Shown here: positions 1 through 9,383 of the stretch, in pieces | How positions within the stretch are numbered: the stretch's first letter is position 1 | Layout of the letters: each line of letters starts with the position of its first letter | NCBI GenBank assembly: GCA_951799405.1 | Contig: OX637335.1 | Location: 23,068,342 to 23,132,341, forward strand | Direction: 5' to 3' | Length of the DNA stretch: 64,000 bases | From: Agapetus fuscipes | Taxonomy: Eukaryota; Arthropoda; Insecta; Trichoptera; Glossosomatidae | Notes under the pieces: generated by a model | The model's input: the letters and a program-made list of their open reading frames with translations, nothing else | Database searches by the model: none | Told to the model about the DNA's origin: nothing | Made by a program: the position numbers and the translations under genes

Positions 1-3000
1 GACAGATCTCTGTTTACATACAACTGTCAGATGTCATTCACCCAAGTCATCACTGATTGATAACAAGAAACACTATCGTGGGAAACGTGCCGGTCGTAAA
101 GTTCATCTATGTCTGCAGCGAAAGCAACATATCTGTCTTCCTGTGCCACGTCCACCGAATCATCCCGTCCTGCCAACACACACAGTTCCCACCTCAAGAC
201 CAGCAGAAAAGAAGAGGACCCTTCTAAGTGTTGACTTCTGCAATATACGTGGTCTCAACTGCAATTTGAACCCTGTCTTCCATCACCTTCAGTCCCTTCA
301 CCCTGATCTACTATTCCTCACTGAGACACAGATCTCTCCTCCCTCCGATGATAACCACCTTCGCTGCCCAGGTTACATCCTCGAGAGCAATTTCAAACCC
401 AAAAGTGGTGTCTGTGTCTATGCACGTTCCAGCTTAGACTGCACACGACTGCATAACATTGAGGATTCCCGTTTTAATACATTGTGGGTGCGTGTGTATA
501 TCTCTTCTATTATCAGATTTTATGCATGCGTATACCGCTCCCCTAACTCGAGTACATCAGACACATCTTCGCTGTTTGAGTACTTAGAACAATCTGTGGC
601 TACTCTTTGGCTTCGTCACCCATCCGCGGAGATCGTGATCCTCGGGGACTTCAATGTCCACAATGTTTCATGGTTGAAATTTTCTGGATCCACGGACTTC
701 GCCGGAACTTTGGCTGAACACTTTGCAAGCTTCCACAGCTTCTCCCAGCTTGTTTCTGATCCAACAAGAATCCCCGATGTTCAAGGGCATCGTTCCAACC
801 TCCTTGACTTATTTCTTACAAATAAACCACATGGGTATAAGGTAAGGGTCACGGCCGCTCTCGGATCATCTGATCACTGCCTGGTGACAACGTCCACTTC
901 TGTCACTTCACCCCGCCCACTGCTCGAGAAGACCAGTAGGAAAATGTGGCATTATAAGTCGGCCAACTGGGACGGCTTAAAGAAATACTTTAAAGATCTT
1001 CCTTGGAACAAAATTTGCAATAAGCATAATGACCCCTCTTCATGTTCTAACGAACTCGTTAAGTTAGTCCAATGTGGAATGGAAAACTTCATTCCATCCA
1101 CAAACAAACCCTTGCGGTCTAAAACCAATCCCTGGTTTAATCAAGAATGCTCGGTTGCGGTCAAACGCAAAAATTCTGCGTATCAAACTTTGAGCAAATC
1201 AAACACCACTGCAAATAAAAAAGCCTTCAACAAAGTGTCCAAAGAGTGTAAAGCCACCATTAATAGAGCTAAACTTGATCACGACTTCAGAATAAGCCAA
1301 AAACTTTCCGCCTGTCCCAGCGGAAATCGATCTTTCTGGTCTTTGTCTGCTCTGATTAGTCGTAACTTTTGCGCTTCGTCCTTTCCTCCTCTAACTAAGC
1401 CTGATGGCACATTAGCCCACTCTGGTCCGGACAAAGCTAATCTTCTGTGTACTTTGTTTGCCAATAATTCCACACTTCACGATAATGGCAAATCACCTAT
1501 ATCAATTCCCCATAGCGGCTCCTTTATGGAGATGCCCAAAATAACACACACAGATGTGCTCACTGTTCTAAAAGGGTTAGATACACGCAAATCCAGCGGC
1601 CCTGATGGTATTCCAGCCTTAGTATTAAGAAACTGCGCAAATGAACTAGCTCATCCCCTTTATAAACTGTACAAACTGTCCCTTGGATGCGGTACCGTGC
1701 CTTCTAACTGGAAGGTTGCAACCGTTCATCCCATCCCCAAGAAGGGAATTCGCTCTGACCCTGCCAATTATCGTCCAATCGCAATCACTTCCTTACTTTC
1801 AAAAGTCATGGAAAGGATCATAAACGATAAGCTTATGGAATATCTGGAAACCCATAAACTGCTTAGCGACCACCAATACGGTTTTCGCCGTAACCGCTCC
1901 AGCGGTGACCTTCTCACTTATGTCACACACGTCTGGGGCCAACGCCTTGATCTTATGGGTGAAACACAAGCTGTTGCTCTTGATATTTCCAAAGCTTTTG
2001 ATAGAGTTTGGCACTCCAGCCTCCTTAATAAATTGTCATCATTTGGACTTCCCCTCCTCCTCATAGAATGGATTTCCAGCTTTCTTAAAGACAGATCTAT
2101 CCAAACAGTCATCGATGGTAGTAAATCAGCTCTGCTACCAATCAATTCCGGTGTCCCCCAAGGTTCTGTCTTGTCTCCGACACTTTTTCTTATGCACATC
2201 AATGACTTACTATCCTGTGCTCCTATCCACTGCTATGCCGATGACAGTACAATTCATGACGGTTTCTCTTTTACAAAGCCCCCAAATAGTTCAGCGATAT
2301 CTATTGCTCGTGAATCATTAGCTTCAAAGATCAATACAGATCTCAGGGCTGTCAGCCGTTGGGGCACTGACAACCTTGTAGAGTTCAACATCAAAAAGAC
2401 TCAAGCATGTCTGATATCCTTAAAGAGGATTCCAAACAACTATCTCCCAACTTTCGACAATGTCTCCATCTCTAACCATGAACACTTAAATCTTCTTGGT
2501 GTTTCTCTGTCATCAGAGTTAAAATACCATGATGCTATTGAGTCTCGCACAACTTCCGCTTTCCGGCGACTCGGCATATTATACAGAGCTCGTAGGTTTT
2601 TTACTTCAGCCCAATTATTGACTCTGTATAAATCCCAAATCCGCCCCATTATCGAATATGGCAGCCATCTCTGGTGTGGTATGTCCAAGAAGTTGAGTGA
2701 CCAACTTGATTCTGTGCAAAGGAGGGCAGTGAGGTTGATCAATGATCCTTCTCTGACATCCGATCTGCAGCCGCTCCAGCACAGAAGAAAGGTTGGAATG
2801 CTCAGTCTTTTTTATCGATATTACCACGGAGCTTGTTCTAATGAGCTCCATTCATTAATCCCTCCCCCTCTCATTTCAGAAAGGGAAACTCGTAGTACGA
2901 CTCTCATTCATCCCTTTGCAGTCGATCTCAAAACTATGAGAACTTGGCGTTTTCATGACTCATTCCTTTGCCAAACTGCCCGCTTATGGAATGGTCTACC

Positions 3001-3204
3001 AGTATCTGTGTTCCCTTCCCAATTTAATCCGGTTTTATTCAAAACCAACATCAATCACCACTTCCTTGCAGCGCCTCACGACAGAACCAAGAACTCAAGC
3101 AACACCTCTGCGGCACCCTTCCAGGGTGACATAGACCCCCAAGACTCTCAAGAATTGGGGAGCCTCCCGCACAGGATTCCTTAAAAAAAAAAAAAAAAAA
3201 AAAA
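1..3204 (+). mobile_element. Non-LTR retrotransposon (LINE), 5' end outside window, 3' end complete
   Basis: The element enters at the left edge and ends in a run of about 22 A (3183-3204). The reading frame is open from base 2 to the stop inside the poly-A start, so there is essentially no 3' UTR. It encodes an apurinic-type endonuclease followed by reverse transcriptase. The A tail is of the jockey/I type rather than the short tandem tails on other LINE ends in this window. Clade assignment (jockey or CR1-like group) is uncertain. Target-site duplications cannot be judged because the 5' end is missing. Confidence 0.93.
2..3184 (+). CDS. LINE ORF2-like endonuclease/reverse transcriptase (5' partial)
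   Basis: About 1060 codons without a stop, continuing off the left edge; the first ATG is not usable as a start because the frame is open upstream. The N-terminal third carries an exonuclease/endonuclease/phosphatase fold: an N-I-R-G-L motif near 247, LTETQI near 320, GDFNVHN near 648 and SDHCLV near 872. The middle third is reverse transcriptase: YGFRRNRSS near 1879, the catalytic aspartate in LDISKAFDRVW near 1983, SGVPQGSVLSP near 2150 and YADD at 2234-2245. The C-terminal part is typical of LINE ORF2 after the thumb. No frameshift or stop is seen, so every catalytic motif I can check is intact and the copy is recent. ORF1, if present, lies outside. Confidence 0.93.
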   Translation, partial: TDLCLHTTVRCHSPKSSLIDNKKHYRGKRAGRKVHLCLQRKQHICLPVPRPPNHPVLPTHTVPTSRPAEKKRTLLSVDFCNIRGLNCNLNPVFHHLQSLHPDLLFLTETQISPPSDDNHLRCPGYILESNFKPKSGVCVYARSSLDCTRLHNIEDSRFNTLWVRVYISSIIRFYACVYRSPNSSTSDTSSLFEYLEQSVATLWLRHPSAEIVILGDFNVHNVSWLKFSGSTDFAGTLAEHFASFHSFSQLVSDPTRIPDVQGHRSNLLDLFLTNKPHGYKVRVTAALGSSDHCLVTTSTSVTSPRPLLEKTSRKMWHYKSANWDGLKKYFKDLPWNKICNKHNDPSSCSNELVKLVQCGMENFIPSTNKPLRSKTNPWFNQECSVAVKRKNSAYQTLSKSNTTANKKAFNKVSKECKATINRAKLDHDFRISQKLSACPSGNRSFWSLSALISRNFCASSFPPLTKPDGTLAHSGPDKANLLCTLFANNSTLHDNGKSPISIPHSGSFMEMPKITHTDVLTVLKGLDTRKSSGPDGIPALVLRNCANELAHPLYKLYKLSLGCGTVPSNWKVATVHPIPKKGIRSDPANYRPIAITSLLSKVMERIINDKLMEYLETHKLLSDHQYGFRRNRSSGDLLTYVTHVWGQRLDLMGETQAVALDISKAFDRVWHSSLLNKLSSFGLPLLLIEWISSFLKDRSIQTVIDGSKSALLPINSGVPQGSVLSPTLFLMHINDLLSCAPIHCYADDSTIHDGFSFTKPPNSSAISIARESLASKINTDLRAVSRWGTDNLVEFNIKKTQACLISLKRIPNNYLPTFDNVSISNHEHLNLLGVSLSSELKYHDAIESRTTSAFRRLGILYRARRFFTSAQLLTLYKSQIRPIIEYGSHLWCGMSKKLSDQLDSVQRRAVRLINDPSLTSDLQPLQHRRKVGMLSLFYRYYHGACSNELHSLIPPPLISERETRSTTLIHPFAVDLKTMRTWRFHDSFLCQTARLWNGLPVSVFPSQFNPVLFKTNINHHFLAAPHDRTKNSSNTSAAPFQGDIDPQDSQELGSLPHRIP

Positions 3205-3259
3205 GGAACCAGAAGCAATCATATTGGTATCATGTTGTCTCTGTTGACAAGGTTTCAAA

Positions 3260-3520
3260 ATGACCACTGCGCTCTGCCCTCACTGCTGTCAACAAGGTCA
3301 TAGTGGCCAAAAGAGCGAATACATCAAATTTTGGAGACAGGAGCTTTGCGGTGGCCGGGCCGGTCGCGGTTGCCTGAAACAATTTGCTAGTCGGTGGTCA
3401 CACGCATCAGCCTACAACCACCTTCAGAAACGGACTGAGGACACTGCTTTTTTCTAGAAGCCATGGCTTGTCTTTCTTTCACAGGAAATAAATCATCCAT
3501 CATCATCATCATCATCTCAC
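3260..3520 (+). mobile_element. CR1/L2-like LINE 3' end with (CAT)n tail, broken
   Basis: A frame reading SNFGDRSFAVAGPVA around 3325-3372 matches the usual C-terminus of a LINE ORF2 and is closely similar to 27650-27830. It is broken by a frameshift near 3370. It ends in AAATAAATCATCC followed by CAT/ATC repeats at 3495-3516. It abuts the poly-A LINE, only about 55 bp away. Confidence 0.75.
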
Positions 3521-3619
3521 CTGTCCGAAGGCCCACTCTCTCGGCAGTGACATGACGCTAAGGTGACGGGAATCCCAAAACTGTATCTCTCCAGGCTAGA
3601 GCGCGCGGCCTCTAGGGGC

Positions 3620-3808
3620 ATGGAGTCCTGTATGTGGCTGACTGCTGTACTTATTCTGTTCACTTCAATTGGCGACACAAATACGGTGGAGCAGACGAGG
3701 GTTGTGGCACCTGGAACAAGCAGTTACATAAATTTATTACTAGGAGCAATAGTGCAGGGTCGATATAATTATACTACACGATTCTCATCGCTTTCAATTT
3801 TTATATAA
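3620..3808 (+). CDS. Candidate small secreted peptide or first coding exon, unrecognised
   Basis: An ATG at 3620 opens 62 codons ending at TAA 3806-3808. The first 22 residues (MESCMWLTAVLILFTSIGDT...) look like a signal peptide: short polar start, hydrophobic core, then polar residues. A GC-richer, non-repeat leader (3530-3619) precedes it, in contrast to the AT-rich sequence after 3770. A possible but weak splice donor (CAGG/GTCGAT) lies near 3768, so the true exon could end there. No family is recognised and no downstream exon was found. It may be chance; confidence is low. Confidence 0.25.
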   Translation: MESCMWLTAVLILFTSIGDTNTVEQTRVVAPGTSSYINLLLGAIVQGRYNYTTRFSSLSIFI

Positions 3809-3965
3809 GATTTAAGAACAATACAGTTAAATAGCTTTTAAACATTTAAACCCTGTCAAACAAGAGTATTTCTTAAATCTCTTATTTTTATAATACAGTT
3901 AGCATCGAGAAAGAATCGGAAAAAGGTAAACGCCCTTTGTCCTTTACCAATTCTTCAGTAAGAAC

Positions 3966-4024
3966 AGCGTAAGCCAGTATCCTTCAAGTGGTAAGCCAGT
4001 ATCCTTCGAGTGGTAAGCCAGTAT
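3966..4024. repeat. Short tandem repeat, 22-bp unit, about 2.5 copies
   Basis: GTAAGCCAGTATCCTTCAAG plus TG is repeated with one change and then truncated. Confidence 0.8.
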
Positions 4025-4204
4025 ATTAAAAAAGAAAGCTTACTTTGTTAAGCCATTCATTAAGTTGATAACGATTAATTGATGTACCTACAACAGTATG
4101 TATGTAGATGGTTTTGTCAGCTGTTCAGCAGCTCTTTTGATATACATAAACACTTGCATTCAAATCTAGAGTACTAGAGTTTGATTCTAGACGAGAGTGT
4201 CAGG

Positions 4205-4396
4205 CATCGATATGGAGAGTTGCTTTCCGGGATCTGTTGCTGTGGTTTGTGGGAGCTGGATCTTCCGGACATTTTTCCCATGTCTACGATGGGTTTCTTC
4301 TAAAAGTGAAATGATGAAGGTGATATTGACAAAACCGTGGAAGCTCCAGCTCCCACAGACCACGGCAACAGACCCCGGAAAGCAACTCTCCAGCAT
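4205..4396. mobile_element. Foldback element with ~46-bp inverted arms (foldback type 1)
   Basis: The left arm (4213-4258, starting GAGAGTTGCTTTCCGGG) returns inverted at 4345-4392 with few mismatches. The spacer holds a second smaller stem, CCCAT...ATGGG, next to a purine run. The element at 30845-31075 is related. No coding capacity. Confidence 0.8.
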
Positions 4397-4469
4397 CATC
4401 AGCCGACCGTGTTAACCTCAAACTCCCATACATTGATATCTTTTTACGTGTTTTATTGTAATCCAAATC

Positions 4470-4578
4470 ATACTGCTGTAAAGGCTTACTCAGCTTTCAC
4501 AAGAAATGATAACTTACTCCCTGGAGAGCAGGGAAACCCTCAAGTCAAGTGAAACTGTTGGCGGAAGGCATTATCGAT
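4470..4578 (+). repeat. SINE A body fragment
   Basis: Middle part of family A only: ACTCAGCTTTCACAAGAAAT through the CAAGTCAAGTGAAACTG-TTGGCG segment. The tRNA-like head is missing. Confidence 0.65.
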
Positions 4579-4792
4579 TACTTGATGACATCACCGAGGC
4601 AAACATGAAGCAGCCCTTGGTAATGGACTTGGGAGGCTACTCGTATAGCCATTACTTGTATTACTTGTATCTATCTAGTACCTATCTACAGCTATTTGCT
4701 ACGACCGCCGGTATTTTCCCGCCAATCAATATATTTTCTGTCGCCAATACACGCAACGGTATCATTAAACTTCAATCCTTACTTCCTACAAT

Positions 4793-4983
4793 CTAAATAA
4801 TCTGAGTTGCAAAGATATATTACATTTTTAAGATTCATTTTACATGTATTTCCATAAGCAGGTATATAATATAAGTTCGCGCTTACACATCCACATGTGG
4901 ACTTACAACATAAAAATGAACATTTTCCGACCTTTTCTGAAACAAGGGTGTTATAGGCAAAATGAACCATTTTTTACAGTATG
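4793..4983 (-). repeat. R-family copy, 5' end incomplete
   Basis: Runs from GTTGCAAAGATAT to TTTTTTACAGTATGG on the plus strand, the antisense of R. It meets an oppositely oriented copy head to head at 4984. Confidence 0.75.
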
Positions 4984-5172
4984 GAAAGGCGACAGGAGTT
5001 GCAAAGTTTGTATTCATTTGAGGTTTTAGTTTATTTTGTATGTATGTACCTACATACTACATATGCAGCATGTGTAAGCGCGAACTTACATGTGCCTGCT
5101 TGTGGGCATGCATTAAATATTAGCCGTGAACGTCAATATATATTTGCAACTTCGATTATAGATTATAGAAAT
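4984..5172 (+). repeat. R-family copy, 5' truncated
   Basis: Starts at the GGCGACAGGAGTTGCAAAG segment, keeps the CATATGCAGCATGTG palindrome and ends in GCAACTTCGATTATAGATTATAG. Confidence 0.75.
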
Positions 5173-6017
5173 AAATTTGTTTTTTGTAGAAGTGTTTTTT
5201 TTATTCTTAGCTGGTACTTAAACATCGAATAAGGTAATGAAATGAAACAAACAGATATTTCAAAATCAACTTTAAACTTAAAATATTTGCGATGAATGCC
5301 TATTCTGCTTTAAATTAATTACGATCTTATATTTTCAGGGGGCAATTGATAAATTCCTTTTATTGTAGCAGTAGGTGAAATACGTGATAAACAAAGACAA
5401 AATAAAGAATCAAAGTAAACAATGAACAACAATAGAATCTCTCCATTATTTGGGACACTGCAGTATGAAAATGCGCTTCTCGGGTTCGATGACAGTTGAA
5501 GAAAAACAGCTGTTTTATATCCTCCTCTTATGCAATAGGAAGTAATAAAGAAACCTTCATTTTGTTGATTAAAATATTTTAAAGATTCAATGGATACTTA
5601 CTTCTTACAGGATGTCACAAATCACATGTTTTAAAACCGCAATACAACGTTCGCAATTTCTTTATTTACCTTTTTTTATAAAAGAGCTGTGTAAAAAGGC
5701 GTAAAACTCGACTCGTGTATAACTGTATATTTTGTGAAAACACTATTGGCACCTTTACAAATACTTTCAGGTTGGTTGGAGAGGAACTTGTTAATTTAGT
5801 TTGATTGAAATGATTTTGGTATAATTTGTTGGATCTCGGGGGTGTGTGTTTTGTTGGAGCAACGAAAAATGAATGCTTCTAACGAAATTTCAACATGGCG
5901 TCCGTCGTTACAAAGCGTCGTTATTGAGCTTAAAGCGAGAGCAACGTAATACAGTTTTCCAGCGAAGCGATGCTGTCGTCGCCTAACGGGAAACCCCAAT
6001 GTTTACAGTTCCCATTA
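5173..6017. other. No gene seen
   Basis: AT-rich DNA with many stops in all frames. A slightly GC-richer stretch at 5830-6000 has no convincing ORF: the 67-codon frame on the minus strand has no recognisable domain. Confidence 0.5.
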
Positions 6018-6270
6018 CATTTACATCTAAGTCAATCGCGTAAATTTACATCTAAGTCAATCGCGTAAATTTACATCTAAGTCAATCGCGTAAATTTACA
6101 TCTAAGTCAATCGCGTAAATTTACATCTAAGTTAATCGCGTAAATTTACATCTAAGTCAATGGCGTAAATTTACATCTAAGTTAATCGCGTAAATTTACA
6201 TCTAAGTCAATCGCGTAAATTTACATCTAAGTTAATCGCGTAAATTTACATCTAATTCAATCGCGCAAAC
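6018..6270. repeat. Minisatellite, 25-bp unit x 10
   Basis: The unit is GTAAATTTACATCTAAGTCA plus ATCGC, repeated head to tail ten times with C/T change in GTCAA/GTTAA. Each unit contains the perfect 10-bp palindrome GTAAATTTAC. There are no spacers between units, so it is not CRISPR-like. Confidence 0.92.
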
Positions 6271-6363
6271 TTAAATCAAAAAGCAAGATTTAAAAGCTAT
6301 TGAGCTGTTTTCCGAATTTCTATATTGTACATAAATTCCGTATTCAAATACAAACGCAAACGC

Positions 6364-6805
6364 AACTAAGCTACACATATGGTGTAACCTCTTGCCTGCG
6401 TTATGGAATCTGCGTTATTAATCACATGTGGCGATTCGGGACCTATTTCTTTTTACGGGTAAGGGGGCCGGCCTAACACCAATCACTTTTAGTTGAGTAA
6501 ACCTTGAGATTGAACCCTTGCTCTCGGCATGGAATGCAAGCATTCTACCAATTGAGCTATCGACCTTTTTACGAGCTTGGTCGTCGTCGCTACAAAGTGC
6601 AAATTCTCAAGCAAGACCCATTTGCTGTAAGACTGGATGGACCTTTGGTGACCGGTCATTGGTAAAGGTTTAAGAATTTTTCAACCTAGCGAAGAGCAAA
6701 TTTGAAAATATAAATGGTATATTTTTTGTGCTCCGCTGGGATTCGAACCCACAACCTTCCATTTACGAGTCCCAAGTGTTAACCACTAAATTACGGATGT
6801 TTATA
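6364..6805 (-). mobile_element. Composite SINE B-A (two tRNA-derived units)
   Basis: On the minus strand a family B unit (tRNA-like head near 6800, body to 6567) runs through GACCAAGCTCGTAAAAAG into the tRNA-like head of a family A unit (TCGATAGCTCAATTGGTAG near 6560), whose body ends near 6364 at TAGCTTAGTTGCG. The A part has an internal deletion. The same B-to-A junction recurs at 22627-22660 and 36800-36810. Confidence 0.85.
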
Positions 6806-6974
6806 TGTTACTTACTCAGTTTCAGCTTTTTACCTTAAAGGTATCGATATAATTATATCACATAATATTACTGATATATTTTAAGAATTTACCAATTTAA
6901 ATTTTCCAATATTCCTCACAAACAGGGAAATTCTCGCATCGAGACGTCACAGTGCGTGATCGATACTGCAGGCT

Positions 6975-7052
6975 CTACTCTACTGCTGAGGGGGTAGTGG
7001 GTGGGTGTGTAGGGGGTGAGAGGGAGCAGGGGGAGGGGGCGCAGTGCACCGC
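6975..7052 (+). other. G-rich patch with G-quadruplex pattern
   Basis: Five or more runs of 3-6 G with 1-6 nt loops, for example GGGGGTAGTGGGTGGG followed by TGTGTAGGGGG. It stands out from the AT-rich surroundings and is not a copy of the 7-mer array at 33.8 kb. Confidence 0.7.
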
Positions 7053-7290
7053 CAGGAACAGCTGAGGTGTCATTGCTCTGGGCTGAGCAAAACGAGTTGA
7101 AGGGACGCCACGACTATTTGAATCCGTACCTACCATTCAAATACATTTAAAATAAACAAAAAATCGCAATAGAGGATAGCTCACGGCATTCATTCCACAA
7201 AGAGATAAAAACATCTAGTTTTGAATACAAGCAAAGTGTTGGATTTAAAAAAAAAAGATTTTTGAATGAGCAAGAGCTTCTTTAAAAAAT

Positions 7291-7362
7291 AATGGACTTG
7301 GAACATTTTTGAATTTGAACTTTTTTGGAATATTTGTTTTCCCTAGCAACCCAGCCGGGTGA
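7291..7362 (-). repeat. Dispersed repeat E, partial
   Basis: Antisense copy of a repeat seen at 27128-27245: CACCCGGCTGGGT at one side and TTCAAATTCAAAAATGTTC at the other. Confidence 0.55.
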
Positions 7363-9383
7363 CGACACAATTTTGCCTTTGTAAATTCAAGTGCGGATCT
7401 GATTATAATAAAATTAATAATGCACCTAGCTGAATTATGAACCCACGATTTTGTTTTTTTTTAATTTTTTTGTATTTTACGATGTTAATCCAAAAAAACA
7501 CTTTTAACATCTGTTTTATTAAAGGCGTAAAAAAATGGAAAATGGAATAAAATAGGAAAGAAGTAGATACTAAATATTGTAAAACATTTTTCTTGGATGT
7601 TCGGTATTTTTTTATATTAATATAAGTTGGTAAACATTATATCGAAGGTTTGTACAAAAAAAACAGCACATATGATAAATTCAATATATTTATTTGAATC
7701 ATTAAGTTGTTATTTCTATGCACATATTAATTTAACAATTTATACACACAGATCGTTTCGTTGTTATTTTAACAAACATTTAAAATAACCATTTATTTCG
7801 TTTCGTTTTTTAACTTCGAAATCTTACAATATTATTGGTATTCTATCATAATATGCAACTTAAAAAGATACAACAAAAAATTAAAAGAATTAAAACATCT
7901 AGAAATCATAAGTGATTATTTTTTGGTAATTAAGATATGGCTTTAACGTTCAAAATGATTTCCAGATATCTTTTTTACAGGTGAGATACCTTTTTTTTAA
8001 TTAAAAATATATACATACATAAGTAATATGTTAACAACGAGATAAACATAATATTATATTATGAGGAAAATCAAAAATTTAAATCGTATTTGCATTGAAA
8101 GTTATTTAATGTTTAGCAGTTATTTTTTCTTATCCTTTTTAGATAAACATCCATTTTGCCTTTAAAAAGTATTGATTTAAATTTAGTTATAAATACATAT
8201 TTATGTTATAATAATGAGAAGAAAATTGTTTAAATAAACTGATAATCTAAAGTGACTTTATGTATATAACGCAGAAGTCATAAATTGTCAAAAACAGCAT
8301 TCTGATTGATGCAATGAGCTCATCACTAGGACAGTAATGAACATCTAGATCAACTATGATACAATACACCTAGCAACATTATTTTGTGAGAAATAAATAA
8401 AATCACGATTTCTTTGGAATATCTAAAACTAGTACAATTCGTACCTACGATATTGTTCTATAAATACACGTAAAAACACAGGAATACGGCGAAACTTAAA
8501 CAAAAATGATACATTTTTCATTACATCCCAATTAAAATGTACTAACTGGTTATTGTTGTAAAGAATAGCAAAAATAATCCATTACCCATTGTTTTGTGAG
8601 TAATTAAGTTAAGATCCAGTAGTGAAGTATTATTCGTGAGAAATAATAAAGCTACTATTTGCTATCTAGAGGATATGCATAATTTTTTTTCAATTCACTT
8701 TAAAACAATCATTCTAAAATGTTTTTGATTCATATACATGTCAACAAATGTTTGAGTATACCGGCAGGCTGTACTGTGGAATATCCATTTATTTTATTTT
8801 GACTCTCCGCAGCCATCAACCATTTTGAATTAATTGTATATAACTTGATAAACATAGAATTTGAAATCTGGATCTGAAATTTAAAACCAAGCTGATTTTT
8901 AAATTTGAAATTCAACTGTGTGTTTGAATTTATACTCTCTGTATTGAATTTATAATTTTTTTGGGTTTTGGTAGCCGAGTTGTCAATAACAAAGTACAGT
9001 ACGGTGCATTATCGCTGTTTTAGGAGGAGCAAATACATTTCAACATAGAATAGTTAATAAATAGGAATTAAAATTAGAATACTATCATTTTAAAGATAAC
9101 TTAATTCTTTTTCAGATCTTGAAAACTTAGAATTTTCACTGAAAATCTTAACGAATCTTTCAGTTACATACAAACATAAGTTCAGCTAATTTCTGTTATG
9201 GGTTTCAAGCCATTGCTTAGCAGGAATAACAATGCTCCAATGTGCAGTCACGTTAGAGAGACAACATTATGGAAATATTTTTAGTGGAGTGGATCCACAT
9301 TAATAACAAAATAATTTACAAAATACCTACTCCCTCAATCGTTCAAGATAACTTTTAATTAAATCCTACAGTCATGTGTGAAG

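Larger units (their letters stand above)
6806..9383. other. No gene; low-repeat AT-rich flank of the P450
   Basis: No R, A, B or C copies seen. A G-rich patch lies at 6975-7052 and a family E repeat at 7291-7362; otherwise AT-rich DNA. It contains the presumed 3' UTR of the P450. An ATTAAA on the minus strand (9354-9359) is only about 25 nt past the stop; no clear polyadenylation site was settled. Confidence 0.5.

Noticed and set aside
6018..6270. CRISPR-like array
   Set aside because: Units are contiguous without spacers, and the DNA is eukaryotic.
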